Shown here in pieces: positions 25,895-33,926 of a stretch of 63,370 bases of DNA. Within the stretch, counting starts at the first letter, position 1. Each line of letters begins with the position of its first letter. The notes below the pieces were generated by a model, which saw nothing but the letters and a program-made list of their open reading frames with translations, did not search any database and was not told where the DNA came from. The DNA is from Geobacillus zalihae NBRC 101842 (GTDB taxonomy: Bacteria > Bacillota > Bacilli > Bacillales > Anoxybacillaceae), in contig NZ_BCPV01000019.1 of assembly GCF_001544135.1 (NCBI RefSeq), positions 1 to 63,370 on the forward strand, in the 5' to 3' direction. A program made the position numbers and the translations under genes.

Positions 25895-26674
25895 TCACGA
25901 CACCTCCTCGCCAAGGTAAGCCTCGATCACTTTCGGGTTGCTGCGCACTTGTTCCGGCGTGCCTTCGGCGATCAGCTGGCCGTGATCCAACACGTAAATG
26001 CGCTCGCATATGCCCATCACAAGCGACATGTCATGCTCAATCAACAAAATCGTCAACGCAAACCGTTCGCGAATGAACGCAATCAACTTCATCAATTCTT
26101 TCGTTTCTTGCGGGTTCATGCCGGCGGCCGGCTCGTCAAGCAAAAGCACTTTTGGCTGCGCCGCCAGCGCCCGGGCGATCTCAAGCCGGCGCTGCTGGCC
26201 GTACGGCAAGTTTTTCGCTTTCTCGTGCATGACGCCGTCAAGCTGAAAAATGTTCAAAAACTCGATCGCCTTTTCTTCCATTTCCTTTTCCCCGCGGAAA
26301 TGGGACGGGAGGCGGAGAATGGAGCTCGCGATCGAATGGCGGGCATGCGCATGGTAGGCGACTTTCACATTGTCGAGCACCGACAGCTCGCCGAACAGGC
26401 GAATGTTTTGAAACGTCCGGCTGATCCCTTTGCGCGTAATTTTATACGGCGGCAGTCCGTTCAACGTCTCGCCGTCAAGCATAATCCGCCCGTCAGTCGG
26501 CACATACACGCCCGTCAACAAGTTAAACAGCGTCGTTTTCCCCGCGCCGTTCGGGCCGATGAGCCCGACAAGCTCCCCTTGATATAGCTCCATCGTCACA
26601 CCGGAGAGCGCCTTCAGCCCGCCAAACTGGATGCCGACGTTTTCTGCTTTAAGCAACGGTGTTTTTGCCGCCAT
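25895..26674 (-). CDS. livG: Branched-chain amino-acid ABC transporter ATP-binding protein LivG
   Basis: A 259-residue ABC ATPase, the partner of LivF. Walker A GPNGAGKTT is at about residues 40-48, the signature is the LivG-type variant LPYGQQRRLEIA near 155, and Walker B LLLDEPAAGMN near 175. The typical LivG insertion and C-terminal extension are present. Its start overlaps the livM 3' end by 26 bp. GGGAGGAATG precedes the ATG. Confidence 0.94.
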   Translation of the reverse strand: MAAKTPLLKAENVGIQFGGLKALSGVTMELYQGELVGLIGPNGAGKTTLFNLLTGVYVPTDGRIMLDGETLNGLPPYKITRKGISRTFQNIRLFGELSVLDNVKVAYHAHARHSIASSILRLPSHFRGEKEMEEKAIEFLNIFQLDGVMHEKAKNLPYGQQRRLEIARALAAQPKVLLLDEPAAGMNPQETKELMKLIAFIRERFALTILLIEHDMSLVMGICERIYVLDHGQLIAEGTPEQVRSNPKVIEAYLGEEVS

Positions 26675-27623
26675 GATTCATTCCTCCCTGCGCTGCCTTC
26701 CGCCATTTGAAGAGCGAAGATAGTTCTTTCGTCCCCATCAACCCGGTTGGACGGTACAGCATCACCAAAATCAAGACGATGCTGTAAATGATCATCCGCG
26801 TTTCCGGATAGTTTTGCAAGAACGTCGAAACGATCGTCAGCAACACCGCGGCCACCACCGCGCCGGATAGGCTGCCGAGCCCACCGAGGACGACGAAAAT
26901 CAAAATGTCGAACGATTTCAGGAAGCCAAAGTTCGATGGCTGAATGATGTAAAAGTGGTGCGCATACAGCGCTCCGGCGATGCCGGCGAAAAACGAACCG
27001 ATCACAAACGCCGCCACTTTGTAATACGTCGTGTTGATCCCCATGGCATCGGCGGCGATTTCATCTTCGCGGATCGAGATGCACGCCCGTCCGTGCGTCG
27101 AGTTCGTGAAGTTGGCGATCACCAAAATGGTGGCAAACAGGCAGGCGAACACCCACGGCCATGTCGTCATATGCGTCACCGTCATGCCGCTCGCCCCGCC
27201 GACGTAATCGATGTTCAAGAGCGCGATGCGGACAATTTCGCCAAAGCCGAGCGTGGCGATCGCCAAATAATCGCCTTTTAAACGCAAGCTCGGCACGCCG
27301 ATGATGAGGCCGGCGAGCGCCGCCGCCACCCCGGCAGCCAAAACGCCGGCCGCAAACGGCAGCTGCAGCTTCATCGTCATAATCGCGGAGGCATAGGCGC
27401 CAACGGCGAAAAAACCGGCATGGCCAATGGAAAATTGTCCGGTGATCCCGATAATTAAATGCAGGCTGACGGCCAAAATGACATTAATCGCCATAAAAAA
27501 GAGGGTATTCACATAAAAGATGTTTAACGTTCCGCTTGCAATCAGCCACTCGACAACAACGAAAAAGGAGAAGGCCAGTATGACGGAAACCCAAAATCCA
27601 CGCGTCCGCTTCCAAGTTGCCAT
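26649..27623 (-). CDS. livM: Branched-chain amino-acid ABC transporter permease LivM
   Basis: A 324-residue permease with eight or more hydrophobic helices, among them VILAFSFFVVVEWLI near the N-terminus and the conserved GYGGQFSIGHAGF-like stretch seen here as GITGQFSIGHAGFF (about 58-71). It pairs with LivH to form the membrane channel. ATG at 27623. It overlaps livG at its 3' end and follows livH by 16 bp. Confidence 0.93.
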   Translation of the reverse strand: MATWKRTRGFWVSVILAFSFFVVVEWLIASGTLNIFYVNTLFFMAINVILAVSLHLIIGITGQFSIGHAGFFAVGAYASAIMTMKLQLPFAAGVLAAGVAAALAGLIIGVPSLRLKGDYLAIATLGFGEIVRIALLNIDYVGGASGMTVTHMTTWPWVFACLFATILVIANFTNSTHGRACISIREDEIAADAMGINTTYYKVAAFVIGSFFAGIAGALYAHHFYIIQPSNFGFLKSFDILIFVVLGGLGSLSGAVVAAVLLTIVSTFLQNYPETRMIIYSIVLILVMLYRPTGLMGTKELSSLFKWRKAAQGGMNHGGKNTVA

Positions 27624-27639
27624 TGTTCCCTACCATCCT

Positions 27640-28518
27640 TTACACTTTTTCTCGTACGTTCTTGCCAAACAATCCGGCCGGCCGGAAAATGAGGATGAGA
27701 ATTAAAATGACAAACGCCACTCCGTCGCGCCAAAGCGAGTAGCCGAGCCCGCTGACGAGCGATTCGATGACGCCAAGCAAAAGCCCCCCGACCATCGCTC
27801 CCGGAATGATGCCGATTCCGCCCAACACGGCGGCGACAAACGCTTTTAATCCGGGAAGAATGCCCATCAATGGCTCGATTTTTGTATAATAAATGCCGAA
27901 AATAACGCCTGCCGCCCCCGCAAGCGCCGAACCGATGGCGAACGTGGCCGAAATCGTATTGTCGACATTAATCCCCATTAACCGGGCCGCTTCCGCATCA
28001 TGAGAGACGGCGCGCATCGCTTTCCCGATTTTTGTCCGGTGAACGATGAACTGAAGAAGGACCATCAAAACGAGGGACGTGCCGAGGATGAACAGCGACT
28101 GGCTGCTGATGACAACGCCAAACAGCTCCAAGTTCCGATCTGACAGCAACGTGCTCGGATACGCTTCCGGCTGCGCCCCGCGCAAATAAATCGTGACGTA
28201 CTCAATCAAGAGCGATACGCCGATCGCTGTAATGAGCACAGCAATGCGCGTCGCGTTGCGCAGCGGCTTGTACGCAATCCGCTCAATGACTACCCCGAGC
28301 ACGGCGCAGGCGGCCATCGCCAACAACAGCGCTGGGAAAAAACCGACGCCGAGCATCGTCACAGCGTAAAAACCGACGAATGAACCAATCATAAAGACGT
28401 CGCCATGGGCGAAGTTAATGAGCCGGACGATGCCATACACCATCGTATAGCCAAGCGCGATGAGCGCATAAATGCTGCCTAGCGAAATGCCGTTGACCAG
28501 CTGTTGAATGAGTTCCAT
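27640..28518 (-). CDS. livH: Branched-chain amino-acid ABC transporter permease LivH
   Basis: A 292-residue permease with about eight membrane helices. The family landmarks LINFAHGDVFMIGSF (about 36-50) and the cytoplasmic coupling region DAEAARLMGI near 195 are present. ATG at 28518 follows AAGGAGCGTGC. A GC-rich hairpin without a T tract separates it from livJ, which would allow more binding protein than permease. Confidence 0.93.
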   Translation of the reverse strand: MELIQQLVNGISLGSIYALIALGYTMVYGIVRLINFAHGDVFMIGSFVGFYAVTMLGVGFFPALLLAMAACAVLGVVIERIAYKPLRNATRIAVLITAIGVSLLIEYVTIYLRGAQPEAYPSTLLSDRNLELFGVVISSQSLFILGTSLVLMVLLQFIVHRTKIGKAMRAVSHDAEAARLMGINVDNTISATFAIGSALAGAAGVIFGIYYTKIEPLMGILPGLKAFVAAVLGGIGIIPGAMVGGLLLGVIESLVSGLGYSLWRDGVAFVILILILIFRPAGLFGKNVREKV

Positions 28519-28570
28519 GATTGCACGCTCCTTAACGAAAACTCGTCGTTGGCCAAAAGAAATGCCGGAT

Positions 28571-28596
28571 GGGAGGGCGCCCCTTAGGGGCCTCCC
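28571..28596 (-). repeat. GC-rich hairpin between livJ and livH
   Basis: GGGAGG...CCCC-TTA-GGGG...CCTCCC forms a stable stem without a following T run. Such structures protect the 3' end of a highly expressed binding-protein message or reduce read-through; this role is inferred. Confidence 0.6.
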
Positions 28597-28623
28597 CTGT
28601 CCACGCATCCATCCAGCCTTTTA

Positions 28624-29820
28624 TTACGGATTCACTTTTGTTTTAAATTGCTGCTGCCCGTCTTTGTATTCCAAAATAATGGCCGATTTGACAGGATTGT
28701 GGTTTTGATCGACCGTAAATGTTCCCGTGACAAGCTGCAAATCTTTCGTTTGCGCCAGCGCGTCTTTAATTTTCACCGGATCGGCGCTGCCGGCCCGCTT
28801 AATGGCATCGGCCAGGAAGTAGGCTGTATCATAGCCAAGCGCGTTGAACGCATCCGGCGCTTTATTGTATTTCGCTTTAAAGGCTTTCACAAACTCTTGA
28901 ATTTTCGGATCCGGGTCGCCCGACGAATAATGGTTCGTAATATACGTGTTGTTCAACGCGTCTTTGCCCGCGATCTCGACCAGCTTCGGCGAATCCCAGC
29001 CGTCGCCGCCCATGATCGGGACGTTCAACCCAAGCTCGCGCGCTTGTTTGACGATCAAACCGACTTCTTCATAGTAGCCCGGCAAGAATAAAAATTCCGG
29101 ATTGGCCGATTTAATGCTCGTCAGCGTGGCGCGGAAGTCGGTGTCTTTCGCCACATACGCTTCTTCGGCAACAATTTGGCCGCCGCCGGCTGTAAATGTT
29201 TCTTTAAATGACGCCGCCAGCCCTTTCGAGTAATCGCTCGCGCTGTCGATCAAAACAGCCGCCTTTTTTACTTTCAAGTCGTTCAGCGCAAATTTGGCCG
29301 CCACCGTTCCCTGGAACGGGTCGATAAAGCACGTCCGGAAGACGAACTCGTTCACTTTGCCATCTTTGACGGTCACCGTTTCGCTCGTCCCAGACGGTGT
29401 AATAATCGGAACTTTATTGTCATTGGCAATTTGCACTTGAGCGAGCGTGTTCGTGCTCGTCGCCGACCCGATAATGGCAGCGACTTTATCTTGACTGATC
29501 AGCTTGATGGCGCCGTTTGTCGCTTCGGCCGCTTCCGATTTGTTGTCTACTTTGACAAGCTCCAACTTTTTGCCGTTGATTCCTTCTTTGTTGATTTCCT
29601 CAAACGCCAGCTCTACTCCTTCGGCGATCGACTGTCCATACGAAGCGACCCCGCCGGAGAGCTCAAGGTTGGCGCCGATTTTAATCACATCGCCGCCCCC
29701 GCCTCCGCCGCCGTTTCCGCCTGAAGAACTGCCGCCTTGCTGGTTGCCGCCGCAGCCGGCCAAAAGACCTGCCGTCAGCATCAATGAGAAAAAGACACCT
29801 GCTGCTCTTTTTTTCTTCAT
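28624..29820 (-). CDS. livJ: Branched-chain amino-acid ABC transporter substrate-binding lipoprotein LivJ
   Basis: A 398-residue type I periplasmic-binding-protein-fold lipoprotein. The signal peptide ends in the lipobox LLAGC (cysteine at about residue 21), followed by a Gly/Ser-rich linker (GGSSSGGNGGGGGGG) and the two-lobed domain (VIKIGANLELSGGVASYGQ, ITPSGTSETVT, MGGDGWDSP). ATG at 29820 follows GGGGGAACAAG. First gene of the liv operon; the AT-rich stretch at 30000-30060 is the likely promoter. I see no convincing CodY or T-box element. Confidence 0.94.
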   Translation of the reverse strand: MKKKRAAGVFFSLMLTAGLLAGCGGNQQGGSSSGGNGGGGGGGDVIKIGANLELSGGVASYGQSIAEGVELAFEEINKEGINGKKLELVKVDNKSEAAEATNGAIKLISQDKVAAIIGSATSTNTLAQVQIANDNKVPIITPSGTSETVTVKDGKVNEFVFRTCFIDPFQGTVAAKFALNDLKVKKAAVLIDSASDYSKGLAASFKETFTAGGGQIVAEEAYVAKDTDFRATLTSIKSANPEFLFLPGYYEEVGLIVKQARELGLNVPIMGGDGWDSPKLVEIAGKDALNNTYITNHYSSGDPDPKIQEFVKAFKAKYNKAPDAFNALGYDTAYFLADAIKRAGSADPVKIKDALAQTKDLQLVTGTFTVDQNHNPVKSAIILEYKDGQQQFKTKVNP

Positions 29821-30076
29821 TTCTTGTTCCCCCCATTGTTCAAAATGTTCTGTCACCAGAGCGCACACCTTTCTCTGCATACTATATCGACAGAGCCCGT
29901 CTGCCTTGTGCGCTCGTCCGCCGCGCCGGATGGCGCCGCAAACTGATGCATGCCTTCCGATGCCGGCCGTTCATTCCCCCTTTCAAACTGCTATGTAAAT
30001 AATAAAACTATTTTCAATTTAATATAATATTACAAAATTCGAACCAACTCGTCTAGTTATTTTCTATTTGAAAAAC
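29821..30076 (-). promoter_or_regulatory. livJ leader and AT-rich promoter region
   Basis: About 255 bp between the terminator at 30077 and livJ. The stretch 30000-30060 is strongly AT-rich with several possible -10 hexamers (TAATAT, TATATT), but no single promoter stands out. The 120 bp next to livJ are GC-rich and carry no clear motif or ORF. Confidence 0.45.
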
Positions 30077-30117
30077 AAAAAAAGCTGTTTCCTCTTGACA
30101 AACGCCAGAGAAACAGC
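30077..30117 (-). terminator. Terminator upstream of livJ
   Basis: GCTGTTTC/GAAACAGC (8 bp, 18-nt loop) followed on the minus strand by seven T residues. It ends transcripts coming from the yunB side, including any RNA made from the nested hairpin at 30274-30385. Confidence 0.8.
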
Positions 30118-30273
30118 CAAAGCCCCTTCGCCGGGAAGAACACTTTTTTTGCATAACGTTTCCATGTTTCTGTCAAAACCATTCCCAACGGCTGACGCGG
30201 GCATCCGTCAACCTAACGGAACTATATAGATGCAATTTGAAGCTTTACCATTTGCAGCTTTTACCGAGTATTT

Positions 30274-30385
30274 GGTCGACTGTCGGGTGACCGAACAACG
30301 CCGCTTAAAGACCCATATATGGGTCTGTGAAGCAGGCGGTTGTTCGATCCTCCGTCACGCCTTGGCTTGCCTTCGACAGTCGAAC
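30274..30385. repeat. 112-nt nested hairpin element of unknown nature
   Basis: Four complementary arm pairs are stacked in order: TCGACTGTCG (30276-30285) with 30374-30383; GTGAC (30287-30291) with GTCAC (30354-30358); CGAACAACGCC (30292-30302) with 30335-30346 (one bulged base); GCTT (30303) with AAGC (30330). The tip is the perfect palindrome GACCCATATATGGGTC (30310-30325). It lies between the yunB stop and a T7 terminator. It could be a structured RNA, a MITE-like element or a recombination scar. No ORF across it has a ribosome site. Confidence 0.7.
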
Positions 30386-30453
30386 GAGAACGATCGATTT
30401 AGGAAGATGACAGTCGCCGGCCTTTTAGAGGCGCGCATTGACAGCCTTTCCCA

Positions 30454-31200
30454 CTACCGCTTCGGAAGCTGGATGGACGGGCCGACTTGACCGCCGTTTT
30501 TGTTGTAAAATTGCGGCACTTCTCCCGGAATAAAGCGCATCACAACTGGAATATCTGTTGTCACATTGGAAATTTTCGAGGCAAAAGGAATGACGACTTG
30601 GATGTCGACCGATACATGAATATCAATTTCAATAAAAAAACTGTTAATATCATACGCTCGAATTTCTTTCGTCACTTCCGAGTCGACATTGCCAACGATC
30701 TGAAACTGCACCGGAATGCGCGGGCCGAGGTTGGCCAAGAGGACATTATCCGTGATTTTTCCAAGCGGAATGTAATAAATGATGCCGCGGCTGTTTCCAG
30801 TTCCGGACTCGACTTCGGGAAGGACCATCCGTTCAAGCCGTCCTTCTGTCGCCGCCTTTAAGCTTTCCATCACATGATCATCCGTCTCCGATAAGATGCG
30901 ATTGATCACCGCGGTGTCAAAATCGACCGACACAATTTTGCCGCTTTCGTCCTTTTGAACCGTGACCAGCTGCCGAAATTCAGGGTTGTCTTTTTGAAAC
31001 TGCTGCTCAATGGCGTTATTGATCACCAAGTTGGCAATCCGCTTCGTTTCCGTTTCCGCAATCTCCATGAGCACCGGCTTAATGCCTTTATTGACAATCC
31101 AAAGGCTTACCGCCGTCGAGAACATAAAAAAAACGAACGTCAATAAAAACACATAGCGGAACGGGAGCGGCCCCTTCCGCACGAATCGGGGGCGCAACAA
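30454..31200 (-). CDS. yunB: Sporulation protein YunB
   Basis: A 248-residue protein of the YunB family, required for normal spore formation in B. subtilis (sigma-E regulon). One N-terminal membrane helix (about residues 13-35) is followed by a large extracytoplasmic domain, so it sits in the forespore outer membrane or septum side. No ATG fits: AGGAGG is 10 nt from a TTG at 31200 (used here) and 7 nt from an ATT at 31203. The ribosome site is the 3' arm of a strong hairpin (31205-31252) that could hide it in longer transcripts. Confidence 0.87.
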   Translation of the reverse strand: MLRPRFVRKGPLPFRYVFLLTFVFFMFSTAVSLWIVNKGIKPVLMEIAETETKRIANLVINNAIEQQFQKDNPEFRQLVTVQKDESGKIVSVDFDTAVINRILSETDDHVMESLKAATEGRLERMVLPEVESGTGNSRGIIYYIPLGKITDNVLLANLGPRIPVQFQIVGNVDSEVTKEIRAYDINSFFIEIDIHVSVDIQVVIPFASKISNVTTDIPVVMRFIPGEVPQFYNKNGGQVGPSIQLPKR

Positions 31201-31204
31201 AATG

Positions 31205-31252
31205 AAAATCCCTCCTTTACAAGCTATATGTATGCTTGCAAGGAGGGATTTT
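31205..31252 (-). promoter_or_regulatory. Hairpin that sequesters the yunB ribosome-binding site
   Basis: AAAATCCCTCCTT (31205-31217) pairs with AAGGAGGGATTTT (31240-31252), and CAAGC (31220-31224) with GCTTG (31234-31238): 18 bp around a 9-nt loop. On the minus strand the 3' arm contains the yunB Shine-Dalgarno AAAGGAGGG. It also resembles a terminator for yunC (T-rich TTTTCATTTTG follows). The loop region holds CATACATAT, which resembles a sigma-E -10. Confidence 0.7.
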
Positions 31253-31253
31253 T

Positions 31254-31556
31254 TCACCGCATTTTCAACAGCGCCTCTCTTCCTTTCATTCCCTCTTCAA
31301 TGCCGAGCTCCAAAGCGGCGACTGTCACCGATTCCAGCGGCGCCTCAAGCAGCTGTTCAATCGTACGCACCCCGACCGCCCGCCCGGCGATAATGCCGCG
31401 ATCACGCAATTTCTCATTCAACAGCGCCACATCGAGCGCTCCGCACATAATGTACCCTTTTTCACCCGCCACCGCCAACAAATTCGTTTTCGGCAGCTGG
31501 ACGGACACAGCAATAAACGGATGTCCGTCAATGATGATCGGCTTCACTTCGACCAT
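31254..31556 (-). CDS. yunC: DUF1805 protein YunC
   Basis: A 100-residue protein of the YunC/DUF1805 family, small alpha/beta, similar in length to B. subtilis YunC (101). Conserved features are NLLAVAGEKGYIMCGALDV (about 31-49) and GVRTIEQLLEA near 70. Function is unknown; structures show a compact trimer-like fold in the family. ATG at 31556 is used; the AAAGGAG site is about 13 nt away, which is long. Confidence 0.87.
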   Translation of the reverse strand: MVEVKPIIIDGHPFIAVSVQLPKTNLLAVAGEKGYIMCGALDVALLNEKLRDRGIIAGRAVGVRTIEQLLEAPLESVTVAALELGIEEGMKGREALLKMR

Positions 31557-31617
31557 CGCCGCAGTCACTCTCCTTTCCATACTCCAATGTATGAAGCATG
31601 GAAAAAGAAGTGCCTGC

Positions 31618-33000
31618 CTATTGGGCCAATTTCCAAGCGAGAAGATCGCGCAAAAACTCCGGCATGTAATACGTTTTTTCCGCCGCCCGCTGAATTTGCG
31701 GATAAAAGTGGCCGATCGCAAACATATCGGTCGTCGCCACCTCATACGTGCGCTCGGGATTGAGCGGCTCGCCGTTGATCATAATGCGGCGGATATGCCA
31801 TTGGCCGTCCTCCTCGAGCCCGGCCTCGATGTCCACGCCGTCGTACACCATTTCCCCCATCACTTCGCCGCGGAAGCCAAACCCTTTAAACTGCCAATGC
31901 TTCATCCGTTCCGTGTTGGCCTCAAGGATAATCTCTTTGAGCTCCGCGCCGCGCAGCTTCACCTTGCACGGGTTGAGCGGATGTGGGCAAATGCGATGCA
32001 AATCTTTTTTCGTCACCGGTCCTCTCGCAAGCGGCGCAAGCAGCACGCCGGCGTTGACCATGCCGATGTCCGCTTGGCACCACTCACGCAAAGCGGAAGC
32101 AAGCAAATTCGCGAGCGGCGACGGGGCGAACCAGTCAAGCGGCAAGTCATCATGGAGCACGGCGACTTGTTCCGCTTCAAGCCGCGCCAAACTTTCCTGC
32201 TCAAGACAAACAAGATGGCGCTCGACCGCCTCGGAGCGGGGCAATGGTTCGACATCCACGACCGTCGCGGATGCCCTGGACAGCCGGTTTTGGTCAATCT
32301 CCAGCTTGACCATCCCAACATATTTTCCGTATTTCCCCGCCGCGCAAAGCAGTGTTTGATTCAATGTTTTTCCTTCTAGAAACACATGGTGGGTGTGAGC
32401 GCCTAAAATAATGTCCACGCCTGGGATCGTCGCAGCAATTTTTTCATCCTCATTCACCCCAAGATGGGACAGCACAACGACGCAATCGGCCTTTTGCCTC
32501 ACTTCCTCCACCGCCGTTGCCAACATGTCAAACGGCGGAACGATCTTCCAGCCGAGCAGCTCGTAAAAGTGAGAAAACGGAGCGGTGGCGCCAACCACCC
32601 CAATGCGAAACGTCTCCGTCGCCGGGATGACGACATACGGCAACGCCCAATGCGGCCGCACGCCATCGCGGCGAAACAAATTGGCGACCACGACCGGAAA
32701 CCGAGCCTGTTCGTACAACGTATCCAGTTCATCATGATCAAGGGTGATCCCTTCGTTGTTGCCGATCGTCACCGCATCATAGCCAAGATCGTTCAACAAG
32801 TCCACATTCGCCTTCCCCCGCGTCGCCTCGGTAATCGGGTGCACGCGATCGAGAAAATCGCCGACATCAAACAAAAGCATCGCCTCGTTGCGCGCGCGAT
32901 GCTCCCTTCTCCGTTCTGACAAAAAGCGGGCGATTTGCGGCCAATGTTCAAAATGGCTGTGCACGTCGTTCGTATGGTAAATATAAATAGTTTGCTTCAA
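31618..33000 (-). CDS. yunD: Metallophosphoesterase / 5'-nucleotidase family protein YunD
   Basis: A 460-residue cytosolic protein with an N-terminal metallophosphoesterase domain and a C-terminal 5'-nucleotidase domain. Metal motifs are HTNDVHSHF (about residues 8-16), FDVGDFLDR, IGNNEG (in place of the usual GNHE), LSHLG and GAHTHH. The His-to-Asn change in the third motif is notable. No signal peptide, unlike UshA-type nucleotidases. Start is a TTG at 33000, 9 nt from GGAGG. Substrate unknown. Confidence 0.87.
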   Translation of the reverse strand: MKQTIYIYHTNDVHSHFEHWPQIARFLSERRREHRARNEAMLLFDVGDFLDRVHPITEATRGKANVDLLNDLGYDAVTIGNNEGITLDHDELDTLYEQARFPVVVANLFRRDGVRPHWALPYVVIPATETFRIGVVGATAPFSHFYELLGWKIVPPFDMLATAVEEVRQKADCVVVLSHLGVNEDEKIAATIPGVDIILGAHTHHVFLEGKTLNQTLLCAAGKYGKYVGMVKLEIDQNRLSRASATVVDVEPLPRSEAVERHLVCLEQESLARLEAEQVAVLHDDLPLDWFAPSPLANLLASALREWCQADIGMVNAGVLLAPLARGPVTKKDLHRICPHPLNPCKVKLRGAELKEIILEANTERMKHWQFKGFGFRGEVMGEMVYDGVDIEAGLEEDGQWHIRRIMINGEPLNPERTYEVATTDMFAIGHFYPQIQRAAEKTYYMPEFLRDLLAWKLAQ

Positions 33001-33020
33001 AACGCGCGCCCCTCCTTCCA

Positions 33021-33908
33021 TTACGCCAAACTTCCCCATACAAGCCGGGCCCCGAGCAGCACAAGCACTAGCCGCAGCACGACGACAAGCGTCCGGCTTG
33101 GCATCCGCTTATTGATCCACGCTCCGGTTTTCGCCCCGATCCACACCCCAGGAATGAGGGCAAGGGCAAACGACCATTGCACGTTTCCCATCGCGACATG
33201 GGTGAGAGAGCCGACGAGCGAGGACAAAAAAATCATCAACATCGACGTGGCGACCGCCACATGGGGCGGAAAGCGAAACAGCACGATCATCGCCGGCACC
33301 ATGAGCGAGCCGCCGCCAATGCCAAACAGCCCGCCGAAAAAGCCGACGACAAACGCGATGGCGACCGCCATGAGCGGCTGATAGCCGTATGTGAACACCT
33401 CACCGTTTCGGTCCGTGTACGTTCGCACAACACGCCGTTTCCACCAAGGCGCCGGCCGCGCCTGTTCGGCCTCCGTTCGTCCGGCCCCGTTTTCTTTCGC
33501 CGCCGCCGTCTCGTCAGCCGAACGCTTCGTTTTCTTTTGACTGAGCGACAAAAAGAGCGACATGGCGATTAAAAACAGCCCAAAATACAACGAAAAATGA
33601 GCGGCGCTCAGCGTATTGTTCACCCAAGCGCCGATGACCGCCCCGGGAACGCTGCCAAGACAAAAGAGCAAGCCGCTTTGATAGTCGACCATTTTGTCTT
33701 TCATATACGACAGTGTGGACGATAAGCCATTGAAAATAATGACGACAAGCGACGTGCCGACCGCGACCTGCGGCGTCACCGCCGACAGCCAGCCGAGCGC
33801 GCCGAAAAACAGAAGCGCCGGCACGATGATCACCCCGCCGCCAAGGCCGGCCAAGCTGCCCACCGTCCCCGCGATAAAGCCGATCAAAAAAAGCAACATA
33901 TACGCCAT
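33021..33908 (-). CDS. yunE: TauE/SafE-family anion exporter YunE
   Basis: A 295-residue membrane protein with about eight helices arranged as two related halves. The glycine-rich family motifs SLAGLGGGVIIVPALLFFG (about 19-37) and GFFGGLFGIGGGSLMVPAM (near 190-208) are both present, typical of the DUF81/TauE sulfite or organosulfonate exporters. A charged, Glu/Arg-rich cytoplasmic loop separates the halves. ATG at 33908 follows GGGGGGAGAG. Substrate is inferred only from the family. Confidence 0.9.
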   Translation of the reverse strand: MAYMLLFLIGFIAGTVGSLAGLGGGVIIVPALLFFGALGWLSAVTPQVAVGTSLVVIIFNGLSSTLSYMKDKMVDYQSGLLFCLGSVPGAVIGAWVNNTLSAAHFSLYFGLFLIAMSLFLSLSQKKTKRSADETAAAKENGAGRTEAEQARPAPWWKRRVVRTYTDRNGEVFTYGYQPLMAVAIAFVVGFFGGLFGIGGGSLMVPAMIVLFRFPPHVAVATSMLMIFLSSLVGSLTHVAMGNVQWSFALALIPGVWIGAKTGAWINKRMPSRTLVVVLRLVLVLLGARLVWGSLA

Positions 33909-33926
33909 TTTGTCTCTCCCCCCGCT

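Noticed and set aside
30000-30060. Possible CodY site in the AT-rich livJ promoter
   Set aside because: The best AATTTTC-like match is too poor to distinguish from general AT-richness.
29821-30120. A riboswitch or leader peptide in the livJ leader
   Set aside because: No conserved aptamer core and no short ORF with a ribosome site and runs of branched-chain codons were found.
30274-30385. The nested hairpin as a tRNA, T-box or integron attC site
   Set aside because: There is no cloverleaf with an anticodon arm, no T-box AGGGTGGNACCGCG core, and no attC R'/R'' core pair.
30230-30490. 86-codon plus-strand frame across the nested hairpin, with two CxxxxC-like patterns
   Set aside because: No ribosome site precedes its ATG, it runs antisense into the end of yunB, and its composition follows the hairpin arms. 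The structure explains it better than a protein.
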